Origin: Clostridiales bacterium
Lineage (GTDB): Bacteria; Bacillota; Clostridia; Oscillospirales; Oscillospiraceae
DNA: 64,000 nt
Assembly: GCA_004558025.1 (NCBI GenBank)
Contig: SFEG01000004.1
Location: 42,950 to 106,949 of the forward strand
Direction: 5' to 3'
The notes below the pieces were generated by a model that made no database searches, was not told the origin of the DNA, and was given only the letters and a program-made list of their open reading frames with translations. Positions 42,531 through 49,191 of the stretch are shown here, one piece after another. Made by a program: the position numbers and the translations under genes. Each line of letters starts with the position of its first letter. Positions within the stretch are counted from its first letter, which is position 1.

Positions 42531-43703
42531 TCAGTTTTCTTTGCTCTTGCCCTGTGCGGCGGTGTAGTCCGCGTAGGACTGGAAAACGAAGCCCTCATCG
42601 GTGATGAACTGGCTGAAATCAATGCTGTCGTAAAGCTTGGTGTACTTTATCTCCGCATTGCTTGCCCAGTCGGCGATGTCCGCGTCGAACTCAACGGGGG
42701 CTGCGAGGTAGGTCAGGGGAACGACCGACTGCTGATAGCCGTTGGAATAGGAGACAAGGTCTGTGCCCTTTGTCGGCAGGCGCATTATAACGTGGTAGCC
42801 GAACTGCGACTCGACAACGTCGGAGACCTCATACTCTTTAAGTGCACGGCTTGCGTCGTCATACTCGGTGACCATGCTGCCCTTTGTGAAGCAGTAGCCC
42901 TCGGGGAACTGAGCAAGGCCGGTGTCCTCGCTGTATTCGTTCATGAGCTCCTTAAAGCGCGTCCAGCGCTCAGAGTCATCGCTTATTGCCTTGAGCTCGG
43001 CGCACAGCTCCTCGGCCTTGGCCTTCTTTTCGGCCTTCTGCTCGTCGGAGAGCTCCTTTGAGGTTGATTTGCCATCCTCACCGGTAACGGTCTCGCTGGT
43101 CAGAAACAGTATGTGTGCGGAGGTGATATAGTCGTTTTCCTCGGCGTAGGCCTGCACCTTTTCGTCGCTGAGCTTGCTACCCTGCTCGCCGTAGAGCTCG
43201 GTGAAGAGGTTAGTGTACAGATAATTAAGGCGGCAGCGCTCTCTGTAGCTGTCCTCGGTGTAGCCGTAGGTGGCGAAGAAGGCCTTGAGCTGAGTGTCGG
43301 CCTTATCGTCGGAGGTAACATACTGCTCCTTTATGTTCTCTATCTGTTCGTCGATGCCGGATTTCTGCTCATCGGTGAGCGTAATGCCGAGCTCGTCGGC
43401 CTTCTGCTCGACCACGCGGTATCTTGCGACTTGCTGACCGGCGCGCTTGAGGCACCAGTCGAGGTTCGTGGTCGTGTCGTCGAACATGAATTTGCCGTTC
43501 CAGTCGACGCTCGTTCCGGAATAGCTCTGATACAGATCCTCAAGCTCGCTGACTGCCTGACTGAGTCCTGCCATGTATTCATCAAAGCCGACCGCCGTGC
43601 CGTTTACGGTCATCACGGTGTCCTCCTTGGCATCGGACGAGCAGCCCGCCGCGCAGCAGCAGAGCATCACGAGCGCAAGTGTCAGTGCGATAATTTTTTT
43701 CAT
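42531..43703 (-). CDS. PrsA-like foldase lipoprotein (parvulin-type peptidyl-prolyl isomerase)
   Basis: 390 aa. The lipoprotein signal ends with CAAGC (C21). A helical SurA/PrsA-like N-terminal part (about 30-190) is followed by a parvulin-type domain starting ITSAHILFLTSETV and ending with VVESQFGYHVIMRLP. It would act outside the membrane, helping secreted proteins fold. An Asn/Lys-rich insert (GEDGKSTSKELSDEQKAEKK) splits the isomerase domain. SD AGGAGT precedes ATG 43703. An R2 repeat begins 28 bp upstream of the start, in its leader or promoter region. Confidence 0.85.
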   Translation of the reverse strand: MKKIIALTLALVMLCCCAAGCSSDAKEDTVMTVNGTAVGFDEYMAGLSQAVSELEDLYQSYSGTSVDWNGKFMFDDTTTNLDWCLKRAGQQVARYRVVEQKADELGITLTDEQKSGIDEQIENIKEQYVTSDDKADTQLKAFFATYGYTEDSYRERCRLNYLYTNLFTELYGEQGSKLSDEKVQAYAEENDYITSAHILFLTSETVTGEDGKSTSKELSDEQKAEKKAKAEELCAELKAISDDSERWTRFKELMNEYSEDTGLAQFPEGYCFTKGSMVTEYDDASRALKEYEVSDVVESQFGYHVIMRLPTKGTDLVSYSNGYQQSVVPLTYLAAPVEFDADIADWASNAEIKYTKLYDSIDFSQFITDEGFVFQSYADYTAAQGKSKEN

Positions 43704-43730
43704 AACGTAACTCCTGTTGTGTGAAATACC

Positions 43731-44010
43731 ATAGCTGACGGGAGCCGAACTCCTGCCGCCTGTCAGCGCCCCTTTTCGGCGCTTTTCGCCCTTTTTATCT
43801 TGATGGGCGCCAGCCCACCTGCGCTAAAGAAGAACGAAAATCGCTCGTAAATTGCCTGCTGACAGGTGCTTTGCAGTTTTGCCGGAGCCGATTTTCGTTC
43901 AGGCAAGGCAAAGCGCGAAGCGAATACTGTCGTATTTGTATGCGCTTTAACGCAGCATGGGCGGAAATCAGCCCGTCAAAACCGGCAGGTGTTCGGCTCC
44001 CGTCAGCTAT
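43731..44010. repeat. R2 interspersed repeat, copy 3 (nested)
   Basis: Ends ATAGCTGACGGGAGCCGAA (43731-43749) and TTCGGCTCCCGTCAGCTAT (43992-44010) are perfect inverted repeats. The right part (about 43905-44010) is almost identical to the reverse complement of 22006-22144; the left part carries CTGCCGCCTGTCAG as in copy 1 plus about 140 bp of extra sequence. This looks like one R2 copy inside or fused to another. It fills the gap between the foldase and the phosphodiesterase gene. Confidence 0.85.
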
Positions 44011-44056
44011 ATGATTATATACGAAAAGCATTAAATAATCTACGCTTTTTTGTAAA

Positions 44057-44536
44057 CTAAAGAATAATATCGCATATCTCGCAGCCGATATCGCCCTCGG
44101 GCGTGATCTCGAGCTTTGCCCAGGTCCTGTTCGGAAGCTTTCCCGCCGTGCCGGGATTTATGACGAAAATGCCGCCGATCTGCTCAAAAAGTGCCCTGTG
44201 CGTATGTCCGAACATGGCTATCTGAGCGCCGCAGCACTCGGCCGCGTACAGCAGAACGTCGAGCTTGCCGCCGCGCACGGCGTAGCGGTGACCGTGCGTG
44301 AGAAAGGCCTTATAGGGCCCGAGAGCTATGAGCTTATAGGCCTCCTCGTCGTCATAGTATCCGTCGCAGTTGCCGGGAACGCAGCACACGGGTATAGCGG
44401 GAAATTTTCTGCGCAGAGCCTCCGCGTCGCGCATACCGTCGCCGAGGTGTATTATCTGGTCGGGCTCATATTCCGCGACGGCGTTTTCCATGCCGCGGGA
44501 AAAGCCGTGGGTATCCGAAAAAACGGCGATCTTCAT
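44057..44536 (-). CDS. YfcE/MJ0936-type metallophosphoesterase
   Basis: 159 aa calcineurin-like phosphoesterase. The five metal motifs are all visible: SDTHG (7-11), LGDGMRD, GNCDG, THGHRY and FGHTHRA. Small proteins of this type hydrolyse phosphodiesters in the cytoplasm; the physiological substrate is unknown. The frame is open to 44758, but ATG 44536 has SD AGGAGG and starts the conserved MKIAVFSDTHG. It is divergent from the three small genes that follow. Confidence 0.9.
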   Translation of the reverse strand: MKIAVFSDTHGFSRGMENAVAEYEPDQIIHLGDGMRDAEALRRKFPAIPVCCVPGNCDGYYDDEEAYKLIALGPYKAFLTHGHRYAVRGGKLDVLLYAAECCGAQIAMFGHTHRALFEQIGGIFVINPGTAGKLPNRTWAKLEITPEGDIGCEICDIIL

Positions 44537-44609
44537 AATCTGCCTCCTGTGAGAATAAAATTGTAAAGCTTTGACCGGCTCGTGAATATAATGTGAGCGG
44601 GTGATAGTG

Positions 44610-44846
44610 ATGAAGGATCTTGATAAGCTCGGCAATGAGCTTAAAAAAAGCGGCAAGAGCGAGGCTCTCATGAAACTGGCCGAGTCGCCCGATGGAAAGG
44701 CGGTCGGCCGTCTTGTCGACGCCGAGAGTGTCCGAAAAGCCGCGAAAAGCGGGGACATGGCGGCGCTTCAGGACATATTGCGCGGTGTTTTATCGACCGA
44801 CGAGGGAAAGCGCCTTGCCGAAGGCCTCCGCAAAGCCATGCAGTGA
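44610..44846 (+). CDS. Small hypothetical protein 1 of a three-gene set
   Basis: 78 aa, highly charged and helical (MKDLDKLGNELKKSGKSEAL ... DMAALQDILRGVLSTDEGKR), with no membrane segment or known motif. ATG 44610 follows SD GGGTGA closely; the GTG at 44601 lies within the SD. It ends in AMQ-TGA, and the next gene starts 10 bp later. The sequence suggests a small soluble helical bundle. Function unknown. Confidence 0.7.
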   Translation: MKDLDKLGNELKKSGKSEALMKLAESPDGKAVGRLVDAESVRKAAKSGDMAALQDILRGVLSTDEGKRLAEGLRKAMQ

Positions 44847-44856
44847 GGTGAGTTTT

Positions 44857-45198
44857 GTGAGCGATTTTGAGGATAAGCTGAATAAGCTGCTGAACGACCC
44901 GAAGGAGATGGAGCGGTTTGCGGGCTTTGCAAAATCGCTCATGTCCGGCGAGGGAAGTCCCAAGCCGGAGCAAAGCACCGCTTTGGATATCGATCCGTCT
45001 ATACTGAAAAATTTAAGCGGCATGCTGTCCGGCAAGGGCAGCGGCGGCCGCGACGCGAAGCTCCTTGAGGCCATGCGGCCGTTCCTGTCCGAAAAGCGGC
45101 GAGGAAAAATGGACAAAGCCATGAAGATCGCGCGTCTTGCCGGCATAGCGGAGCTTGCCGCAGGGCAGCTCGGAGGCGACGACGATGGCGGCATATAA
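44857..45198 (+). CDS. Small hypothetical protein 2 of a three-gene set
   Basis: 113 aa, start GTG 44857 with SD GAGGTG. The N-terminal SDFEDKLNKLLNDPKEMERF and the central LKNLSGMLSGKGSGGRDAKL followed by AMRPFLSEKRRGKMDKAMKI give alternating helical stretches; the C-terminus is acidic (GGDDDGGI). It resembles the first protein in style (short repeats of Lys/Leu/Ser helices) but I see no clear homology. Function unknown. Its end overlaps the third gene by 14 bp. Confidence 0.72.
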   Translation: MSDFEDKLNKLLNDPKEMERFAGFAKSLMSGEGSPKPEQSTALDIDPSILKNLSGMLSGKGSGGRDAKLLEAMRPFLSEKRRGKMDKAMKIARLAGIAELAAGQLGGDDDGGI

Positions 45199-45469
45199 TC
45201 TCTATCGCGGCAACGGCAGCCGTGCCGAGCGCGTCGACGATCGCCGCCGTGAAAGGACGCCTGCGCGACCGCAAAAGCCGCAGAGTCCGCAGCACCGACC
45301 GCCGTCTGCGCCGCCTCTCGGCAAGCTGCCCATCCTGGGCGATCTTCCGAAAAAGCTCGGCGAGCTTGAGACCGAGGATCTGCTGCTTATCCTGATCCTC
45401 TACCTTATGTACCGCGAGAGCGGCGACAGAGAGCTTTTGATAATAATGGGTGCAATGTACCTTTTATGA
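45185..45469 (+). CDS. Small hypothetical protein 3, basic with hydrophobic C-terminus
   Basis: 94 aa. A basic, Pro/Gln/Arg-rich N-terminal half (ERVDDRRRERTPARPQKPQS) is followed by LGDLPKKLGELETEDLLLIL and a C-terminal run LILYLMYRESGDRELLIIMG, two hydrophobic patches broken by Glu-Ser-Gly-Asp. Similar tails occur in small clostridial proteins of unknown role, as far as I recall. ATG 45185 has SD GGAGGCG and overlaps gene 2, so all three are one translationally coupled unit. It may associate with a membrane. Confidence 0.72.
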   Translation: MAAYNLYRGNGSRAERVDDRRRERTPARPQKPQSPQHRPPSAPPLGKLPILGDLPKKLGELETEDLLLILILYLMYRESGDRELLIIMGAMYLL

Positions 45470-45479
45470 GGGTATAACG

Positions 45480-45565
45480 AGTCTGTTCCCGCTCGTGCTG
45501 CGTTAAAGCCCTCCCGAATACACAAAGTATGCGCTTCGCGCCTTGCCTGAGCGGAAATATCCACC
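45480..45565. repeat. R2-like remnant
   Basis: GCTGCGTTAAAG, ATGCGCTTCGCGCCTTGCC and TGAGCGGAAAT match in order the R2 copy 2 blocks GCTTCGTTAAAG, TTCGCTTCGCGCTTTGCC and TGAACGAAAAT, but the terminal AGCTGACGGGAG repeats are not recognisable. It is a decayed copy. Confidence 0.5.
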
Positions 45566-45579
45566 GTAATATGCATAGT

Positions 45580-45615
45580 AAAACCGCCGACTTGGAAAGT
45601 TAAGTCGGCGGTTTT
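45580..45615. terminator. Hairpin between convergent small-gene set and abrB
   Basis: AAAACCGCCGACTT (45580-45593), 8-nt loop, AAGTCGGCGGTTTT (45602-45615). It can serve abrB (minus) and the three small genes (plus). Confidence 0.8.
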
Positions 45616-45634
45616 AGATAGTCGCGCTTGCTGA

Positions 45635-45880
45635 TCAAAGCTTCTCCTTGAGAGTCTTAATGCATGCGGGGCAGACATTCTTGCCCTTGTAGCTGATGAT
45701 GTTCTTGGTGTTCTCGCAGAAGATGCAGGAAGGATGATACTTGTGAAGGATGATGTTATCACCCTCAACAAAGATCTCAAGCGCATCCTTTTCGGCGATG
45801 TCAAGAGTACGGCGCAGCTCGATGGGAAGAACTATTCGGCCGAGTTCATCGACTTTTCTTACTATACCGGTAGATTTCAT
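45635..45880 (-). CDS. abrB: AbrB-family transition-state regulator with C-terminal Cys motif
   Basis: 81 aa. The N-terminal swapped-hairpin DNA-binding domain MKSTGIVRKVDELGRIVLPI and ELRRTLDIAEKDALEIFVEG is very close to Bacillus AbrB. The C-terminal domain differs: CIFCENTKNIISYKGKNVC followed by PAC gives two CxxC pairs that could bind zinc. AbrB-type proteins repress post-exponential genes and delay sporulation. ATG 45880 has SD GGAGGG and a consensus promoter upstream. It sits divergently from spmA. Confidence 0.92.
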   Translation of the reverse strand: MKSTGIVRKVDELGRIVLPIELRRTLDIAEKDALEIFVEGDNIILHKYHPSCIFCENTKNIISYKGKNVCPACIKTLKEKL

Positions 45881-45929
45881 TGTAGTTCCCTCCGTTTCGG
45901 AAATACTATATCCCACAAAATACACTCTA

Positions 45930-45957
45930 ATTATACCAAAATTGGACAATCTGTCAA
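45930..45957 (-). promoter_or_regulatory. Consensus housekeeping promoter of abrB
   Basis: On the minus strand: TTGACA (45957-45952), 16-bp spacer, TATAAT (45935-45930). Both boxes match the consensus exactly; about 50 bp precede the start codon. Confidence 0.8.
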
Positions 45958-46082
45958 CAGAAATTTTTGCAATTCATAGAATTTATACAATTTTTCAAAA
46001 ACACTCATCCGATTTGAACATATAATTGCACCCACTCAAATAAAATGTAACAACAAGTGTTCGAAAACGTGAGGTTTTAAAT

Positions 46083-46658
46083 ATGCTTATGGGGCTCATA
46101 TGGACTGCGATGATCGTCGTCTCGATTATTTTCGGCTGCATTAACGGCGCGGCTGTGCAGGTGCAGCAGGCCGCACTGGACGGTGCGGCGGCCGCGGTCG
46201 AGCTGTGCCTCGGCATCGGCGGTGTTGTCTGCCTGTGGTGCGCCGTGATGGAGCTCATGCGCACATCCGGCCTTGCCGACGCACTGTCGCGGGCGCTGAG
46301 GCCGGTGCTCGGGAGGCTGTTTCCCGAAAGCGCGAAGCACGAGAGCGTCATGCAGCCGCTGTCGGCAAACGTCAGCGCGAATCTTCTCGGACTGGGCAAC
46401 GCCGCGACTCCGATGGGCATACGCGCATCTCAGGAGATGGCGCGCCTCGGCTCTCCGGGAGTTGCGTCAAACGAGCTGTGCAGGCTCGTTGTGCTTAACA
46501 CGGCATCCATTCAGCTTCTGCCTACGACCGTCGCCGCAATACGCGCAGCCGAGGGAGCTTCTGCTCCGTTTGACATTCTGCCCGCCGTGTGGATAAGCTC
46601 GGCAGGCTCTGTTCTCGCGGGGCTTTTGGCCGCGCGGGCGATGGAGAGGCGGCGGTGA
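46083..46658 (+). CDS. spmA: Spore maturation protein A
   Basis: 191 aa polytopic membrane protein of the nucleoside-recognition fold: GLIWTAMIVVSIIFGCINGA, the conserved SANVSANLLGLGNAATPMGI and LVVLNTASIQLLPTTVAAIR. SpmA and SpmB are needed for full dehydration of the spore core in Bacillus and Clostridium perfringens. It is followed by spmB with a GTGA overlap and then sigG. A CATATAAT box at 46019-46026 is a possible -10 but I find no matching -35. Confidence 0.93.
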   Translation: MLMGLIWTAMIVVSIIFGCINGAAVQVQQAALDGAAAAVELCLGIGGVVCLWCAVMELMRTSGLADALSRALRPVLGRLFPESAKHESVMQPLSANVSANLLGLGNAATPMGIRASQEMARLGSPGVASNELCRLVVLNTASIQLLPTTVAAIRAAEGASAPFDILPAVWISSAGSVLAGLLAARAMERRR

Positions 46659-47176
46659 GCGTCCTTCTTGAGCTTGCCGTGCCGCTCATCCTCGCTTTCG
46701 TAGGCCTGCATGCCGTCGTATCGGGAACGGATGTTTTCCCGGCGCTATGCCGGGGCGCGGCGCAGGGACTTATAACGCTCAAAGATATGCTGCCGACGCT
46801 CATCGTCCTGTTCCCGGCGGTGTACATGCTGCGCGCGTCGGGTGCGCTCGATGCACTGTCGGAGCTTTTGGAGCCGGTTATGGCATATATCGGCGTTCCG
46901 CCGGAGACCGTGCCGCTCGCGCTTGTGCGACCCTTGAGCGGAGGCGCGGCGACCGCCGTCGCTGCCGAAATAATAAAAAGCAGCGGCGCGGACTCGCTCG
47001 CCGGGCGCACCGCTGCCGTCATGATCGGGTCGAGCGAAACAACGTTTTATGTCATTGCCGTTTATTTCGGCGCGGCGAAGATAAAAAACACGCGCCACGC
47101 GATACCGGCGGCGCTGCTGGCCGATCTTGCGGCATTTCTGCTCTCGGCACGGGTCTGCCGCATGTTCTGGGGATAA
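46655..47176 (+). CDS. spmB: Spore maturation protein B
   Basis: 173 aa, polytopic, the partner of SpmA. Typical are GTDVFPALCRGAAQGLITLK, LVRPLSGGAATAVAAEIIKS and the conserved GSSETTFYVIAVYFGA followed by RHAIPAALLADLAAF. GTG 46655 overlaps the spmA stop. Its stop codon lies inside the sigma-F-like promoter of sigG, so spmAB read-through enters sigG. Confidence 0.93.
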   Translation: MSVLLELAVPLILAFVGLHAVVSGTDVFPALCRGAAQGLITLKDMLPTLIVLFPAVYMLRASGALDALSELLEPVMAYIGVPPETVPLALVRPLSGGAATAVAAEIIKSSGADSLAGRTAAVMIGSSETTFYVIAVYFGAAKIKNTRHAIPAALLADLAAFLLSARVCRMFWG

Positions 47177-47200
47177 TACGGGAAAGGCCGGGAAATAATA
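47171..47200 (+). promoter_or_regulatory. Candidate sigma-F-type promoter of sigG
   Basis: GGATA (47171-47175), exactly 15 bp, then GGAAATAATA (47191-47200). The second box fits the Bacillus sigma-F -10 pattern GGnrAnAnTw completely; the -35 differs from GywTA at one base. Sigma-F transcribes sigG in Bacillus. Predicted transcription start is about 47206-47208. Confidence 0.55.
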
Positions 47201-47223
47201 GCATCACTTAGGAGAGTGATGCT
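47200..47223 (+). promoter_or_regulatory. Hairpin enclosing the sigG ribosome-binding site
   Basis: Perfect 9-bp stem AGCATCACT (47200-47208)/AGTGATGCT (47215-47223) with loop TAGGAG, which is the SD; the ATG follows the stem directly. A read-through mRNA from spmAB can fold it, while an mRNA starting at about 47207 would lack most of the left arm. Confidence 0.65.
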
Positions 47224-48000
47224 ATGCAGGGCAAAGTCGAGCTGTGCGGCGTGAACACATCAAATCTGCCGCTTTTAAAAAACGCGGAGATGCGCGAGCT
47301 CATCGCGGTCGCGCAAGCCGGCGACAGTAAAGCGCGCGACAAGCTCATAAACGGCAATCTGCGCCTCGTTCTGTCGGTCATACAGAAATTCTCCGGGCGC
47401 GGCGAGAGCATGGACGACCTGTTTCAGGTCGGCTGCATCGGGCTCATAAAGGCGATAGACTGCTTTGACCTCAGCCAGAACGTGCAGTTTTCGACCTACG
47501 GCGTGCCGATGATATCCGGCGAGCTGCGGCGATTTCTGCGCGACCACGGCGCTGTGCGCGTATCGCGCTCGATGCGCGATACGGCCTATCGCGTCCTTCA
47601 GGTCAAGGAGCGGCTCACCGCCGAATTGGGGCGTGAGCCGGACGTCGACGACATAGCAAAGGCGCTCGGGATAAAGCGCTCGGAGGTCGTCTTCGCACTC
47701 GACTCGATATGCGAGCCCGTGTCCCTGTACGAGCCTGTATACAGCGACAGCGGCGAGAGCGTCTGCGTCATGGATCAGATCGGCGACACGAAAAACACCG
47801 ATGAGCACTGGCTTGAGCAGATCGCCCTCGACGAGGCGGTCTCGCGCCTTAACGAGCGTGAAAAGCGTATTCTTTCGCTGCGCTTTTACATGGGCAAAAC
47901 CCAAACCGAGGTCGCGCGCGAGATCGGAATAAGCCAGGCTCAGGTATCGCGCCTTGAGAAAAACGCGATAGGGAGGATCAAAAAGGAGCTCGGCTCGTGA
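47224..48000 (+). CDS. sigG: Late forespore sigma factor G
   Basis: 258 aa. The N-terminal KVELCGVNTSNLPLLKNAEM is the SigG-specific opening; regions 2 (NGNLRLVLSVIQKF, DDLFQVGCIGLIKAIDCFDL, QFSTYGVPMISGELRRFLRD), 3 and 4 (LNEREKRILSLRFYMGKTQT, VAREIGISQAQVSRLEK) follow. It directs forespore genes after engulfment, including spoVA and germination genes. Unlike Bacillus, where sigG follows spoIIGA-sigE, here it follows spmAB. Translation start ATG 47224 is fixed by the adjoining hairpin SD. Confidence 0.97.
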   Translation: MQGKVELCGVNTSNLPLLKNAEMRELIAVAQAGDSKARDKLINGNLRLVLSVIQKFSGRGESMDDLFQVGCIGLIKAIDCFDLSQNVQFSTYGVPMISGELRRFLRDHGAVRVSRSMRDTAYRVLQVKERLTAELGREPDVDDIAKALGIKRSEVVFALDSICEPVSLYEPVYSDSGESVCVMDQIGDTKNTDEHWLEQIALDEAVSRLNEREKRILSLRFYMGKTQTEVAREIGISQAQVSRLEKNAIGRIKKELGS

Positions 48001-48048
48001 ATTCATAAAAATTTTAAATTTATTTGATAAAAAATTCGCAAATACCCC

Positions 48049-48085
48049 TTTACAAGTCGCGCACGATGTGCTATTATCACATCGT
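48049..48085 (+). promoter_or_regulatory. Promoter with overlapping inverted-repeat operator
   Basis: TTTACA (48049-48054), 17-bp spacer, TATTAT (48072-48077). The -10 lies in the 7-bp gap of a perfect inverted repeat ACGATGTG (48063-48070)/CACATCGT (48078-48085), the layout of a repressor site. No ORF follows directly. Confidence 0.55.
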
Positions 48086-48239
48086 CAGATAAATAACAAG
48101 AAATTATTCGTTTGATTCTTCTTTCCATCTCTCTTTTCTTTGCTTGTTACCGATATTGCGGAGCTCCTCAATCCGCAATATACCGCAACAAAAAACCACA
48201 AAAAACCGCTGCCATTCTCCTGTTGGGCAGCGGTTTTTT
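48084..48239 (+). ncRNA. Candidate small RNA, about 155 nt
   Basis: A promoter (48049-48077) and an intrinsic terminator (48201-48239) bracket a stretch without a convincing ORF or SD. It holds a pyrimidine-rich single-stranded part (about 48113-48147, TTCTTCTTTCCATCTCTC-like), a perfect 10-bp hairpin ATATTGCGGA/TCCGCAATAT (48153-48162/48172-48181) and an A-rich linker. The start is inferred from promoter spacing. A regulatory RNA is a reasonable reading, not proven; it could also be a decayed gene remnant. Confidence 0.4.
48201..48239 (+). terminator. Terminator of the candidate small RNA
   Basis: AAAAACCGCTGCC (48201-48213), 12-nt loop, GGCAGCGGTTTTTT (48226-48239). Confidence 0.85.
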
Positions 48240-48480
48240 ATTAGCGAATTGGGGCAGCTGTGGATACGCATATTGCGGTATCCCGGTTCGGAACATTGGT
48301 GGAAACCGGGCGTTTTGCACCTCGCGGGCGCGGTGCAAATACTGTGGTCGCCCGGCAGCGCATCTAGCGACAAAACCTTGAAGCTGCCGCTTCCCGTGAG
48401 TGCGCTGCACCATTGTAGGGAATGGGCTTGACAATTCCGCTTTTCACAGCTTTGTCGGCAATGCCGACGAATGAGACGAT
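48240..48480 (+). repeat. R1 interspersed repeat, partial copy D
   Basis: GGCAGCTGTGGATACGCATA, CCCGGTTCGG with GGAAACCGGG, AAGCTGCCGCTTCCCGTGAG and TGTAGGGAATGGGCTTG match in order blocks of copies A and C (reverse complement of 48904-49190). The terminal TTTTAG repeats are not clear and the right end is lost before about 48480. The stretch 48480-48555 shows nothing else except the leader of the next gene. Confidence 0.6.
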
Positions 48481-48568
48481 CTTCAAATCTGCGCGACATC
48501 CCCGTGCTTGAAAGAAACGCAGGGATGTCATATATTACTAATACGCATACGCCGTGGAGGTAAACAAT

Positions 48569-48856
48569 ATGAAGGAAATGGACTGCGTTGAGGTCATAGT
48601 TGAGAAGGAAGAATATGCGGAGGAGGGCGTTCACAAGGGGATGCAGGGCTGGATATGCTATGATGTGTTCTGTGACGGAACCTGGCTCGTGAACTTCCCG
48701 CAATGCGGCGAAAAGGACGATATCGCAACGCTGAGTATAAGGGAGGAAGATATGAAGCTTGTTCCGGTAATGAACGCTATTTTAAACGAACAGATAAAAG
48801 CCAAGTTCGACGCGGCGGGAGAGACGGCGGAGGATCTGGACGGATATAGGTTGTAA
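48569..48856 (+). CDS. Small hypothetical protein (SH3-like, DUF4926-like?)
   Basis: 95 aa, acidic. MDCVEVIVEKEEYAEEGVHK, then GMQGWICYDVFCDGTWLVNF and DDIATLSIREEDMKLVP, has the rhythm of small SH3-like barrels such as DUF4926 (a rigid GxxG turn followed by xxWxVxF), but the match is from memory and weak. The C-terminal helix (NEQIKAKFDAAGETAEDLDG) is extra. SD GGAGG (48556-48560) is well placed for ATG 48569. It is flanked on both sides by R1 repeats. Function unknown. Confidence 0.65.
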   Translation: MKEMDCVEVIVEKEEYAEEGVHKGMQGWICYDVFCDGTWLVNFPQCGEKDDIATLSIREEDMKLVPVMNAILNEQIKAKFDAAGETAEDLDGYRL

Positions 48857-48903
48857 ATGAGTAAAAAAACCGCAAAGACCGGGGCATAGCCTCGGCCTCT
48901 GCG

Positions 48904-49190
48904 TTTTTAGTGGCGGATTCACATTGCAACGATACATCTTTTGGGTCAGCTCGACCGGAGGACGCGGAGAAAACCGAAAAAACGGGCGGGCAATGCCCGC
49001 CCCTACGATATAAATTTTAGTCACGTCTAAATTTTCGGAATCGGAATGGGCAAGCCCATTCCCTACACGGTGCGGCGTAAAATTTTCGCCGTACTCACGG
49101 GAAGCGGCAAACTTACGGTTTCGTCGGCACTTTCGATACAGAGCTGACGCAATCACCGTATCCGCAGCTGCGTCCGTGCGCCTCTAAAAA
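48904..49190 (-). repeat. R1 interspersed repeat, copy C
   Basis: 287 bp with ends TTTTTAGTGGCG (48904-48915) and GCGCCTCTAAAAA (49178-49190), an 11 of 12 bp inverted match. Read on the minus strand it begins one base after the stop codon of the DUF2804 gene, as copy A does after argS, and shares long blocks with copy A and copy D. No coding capacity; no obvious target duplication. Confidence 0.82.
48977..49002 (-). terminator. Intrinsic terminator inside R1 copy C (ends DUF2804/dnaC operon)
   Basis: Stem GGGCGGGC (48984-48991)/GCCCGCCC (48995-49002); on the minus strand it is followed by G and six T. Same position within the element as the terminator of copy A. Confidence 0.75.
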
Positions 49191-49191
49191 T

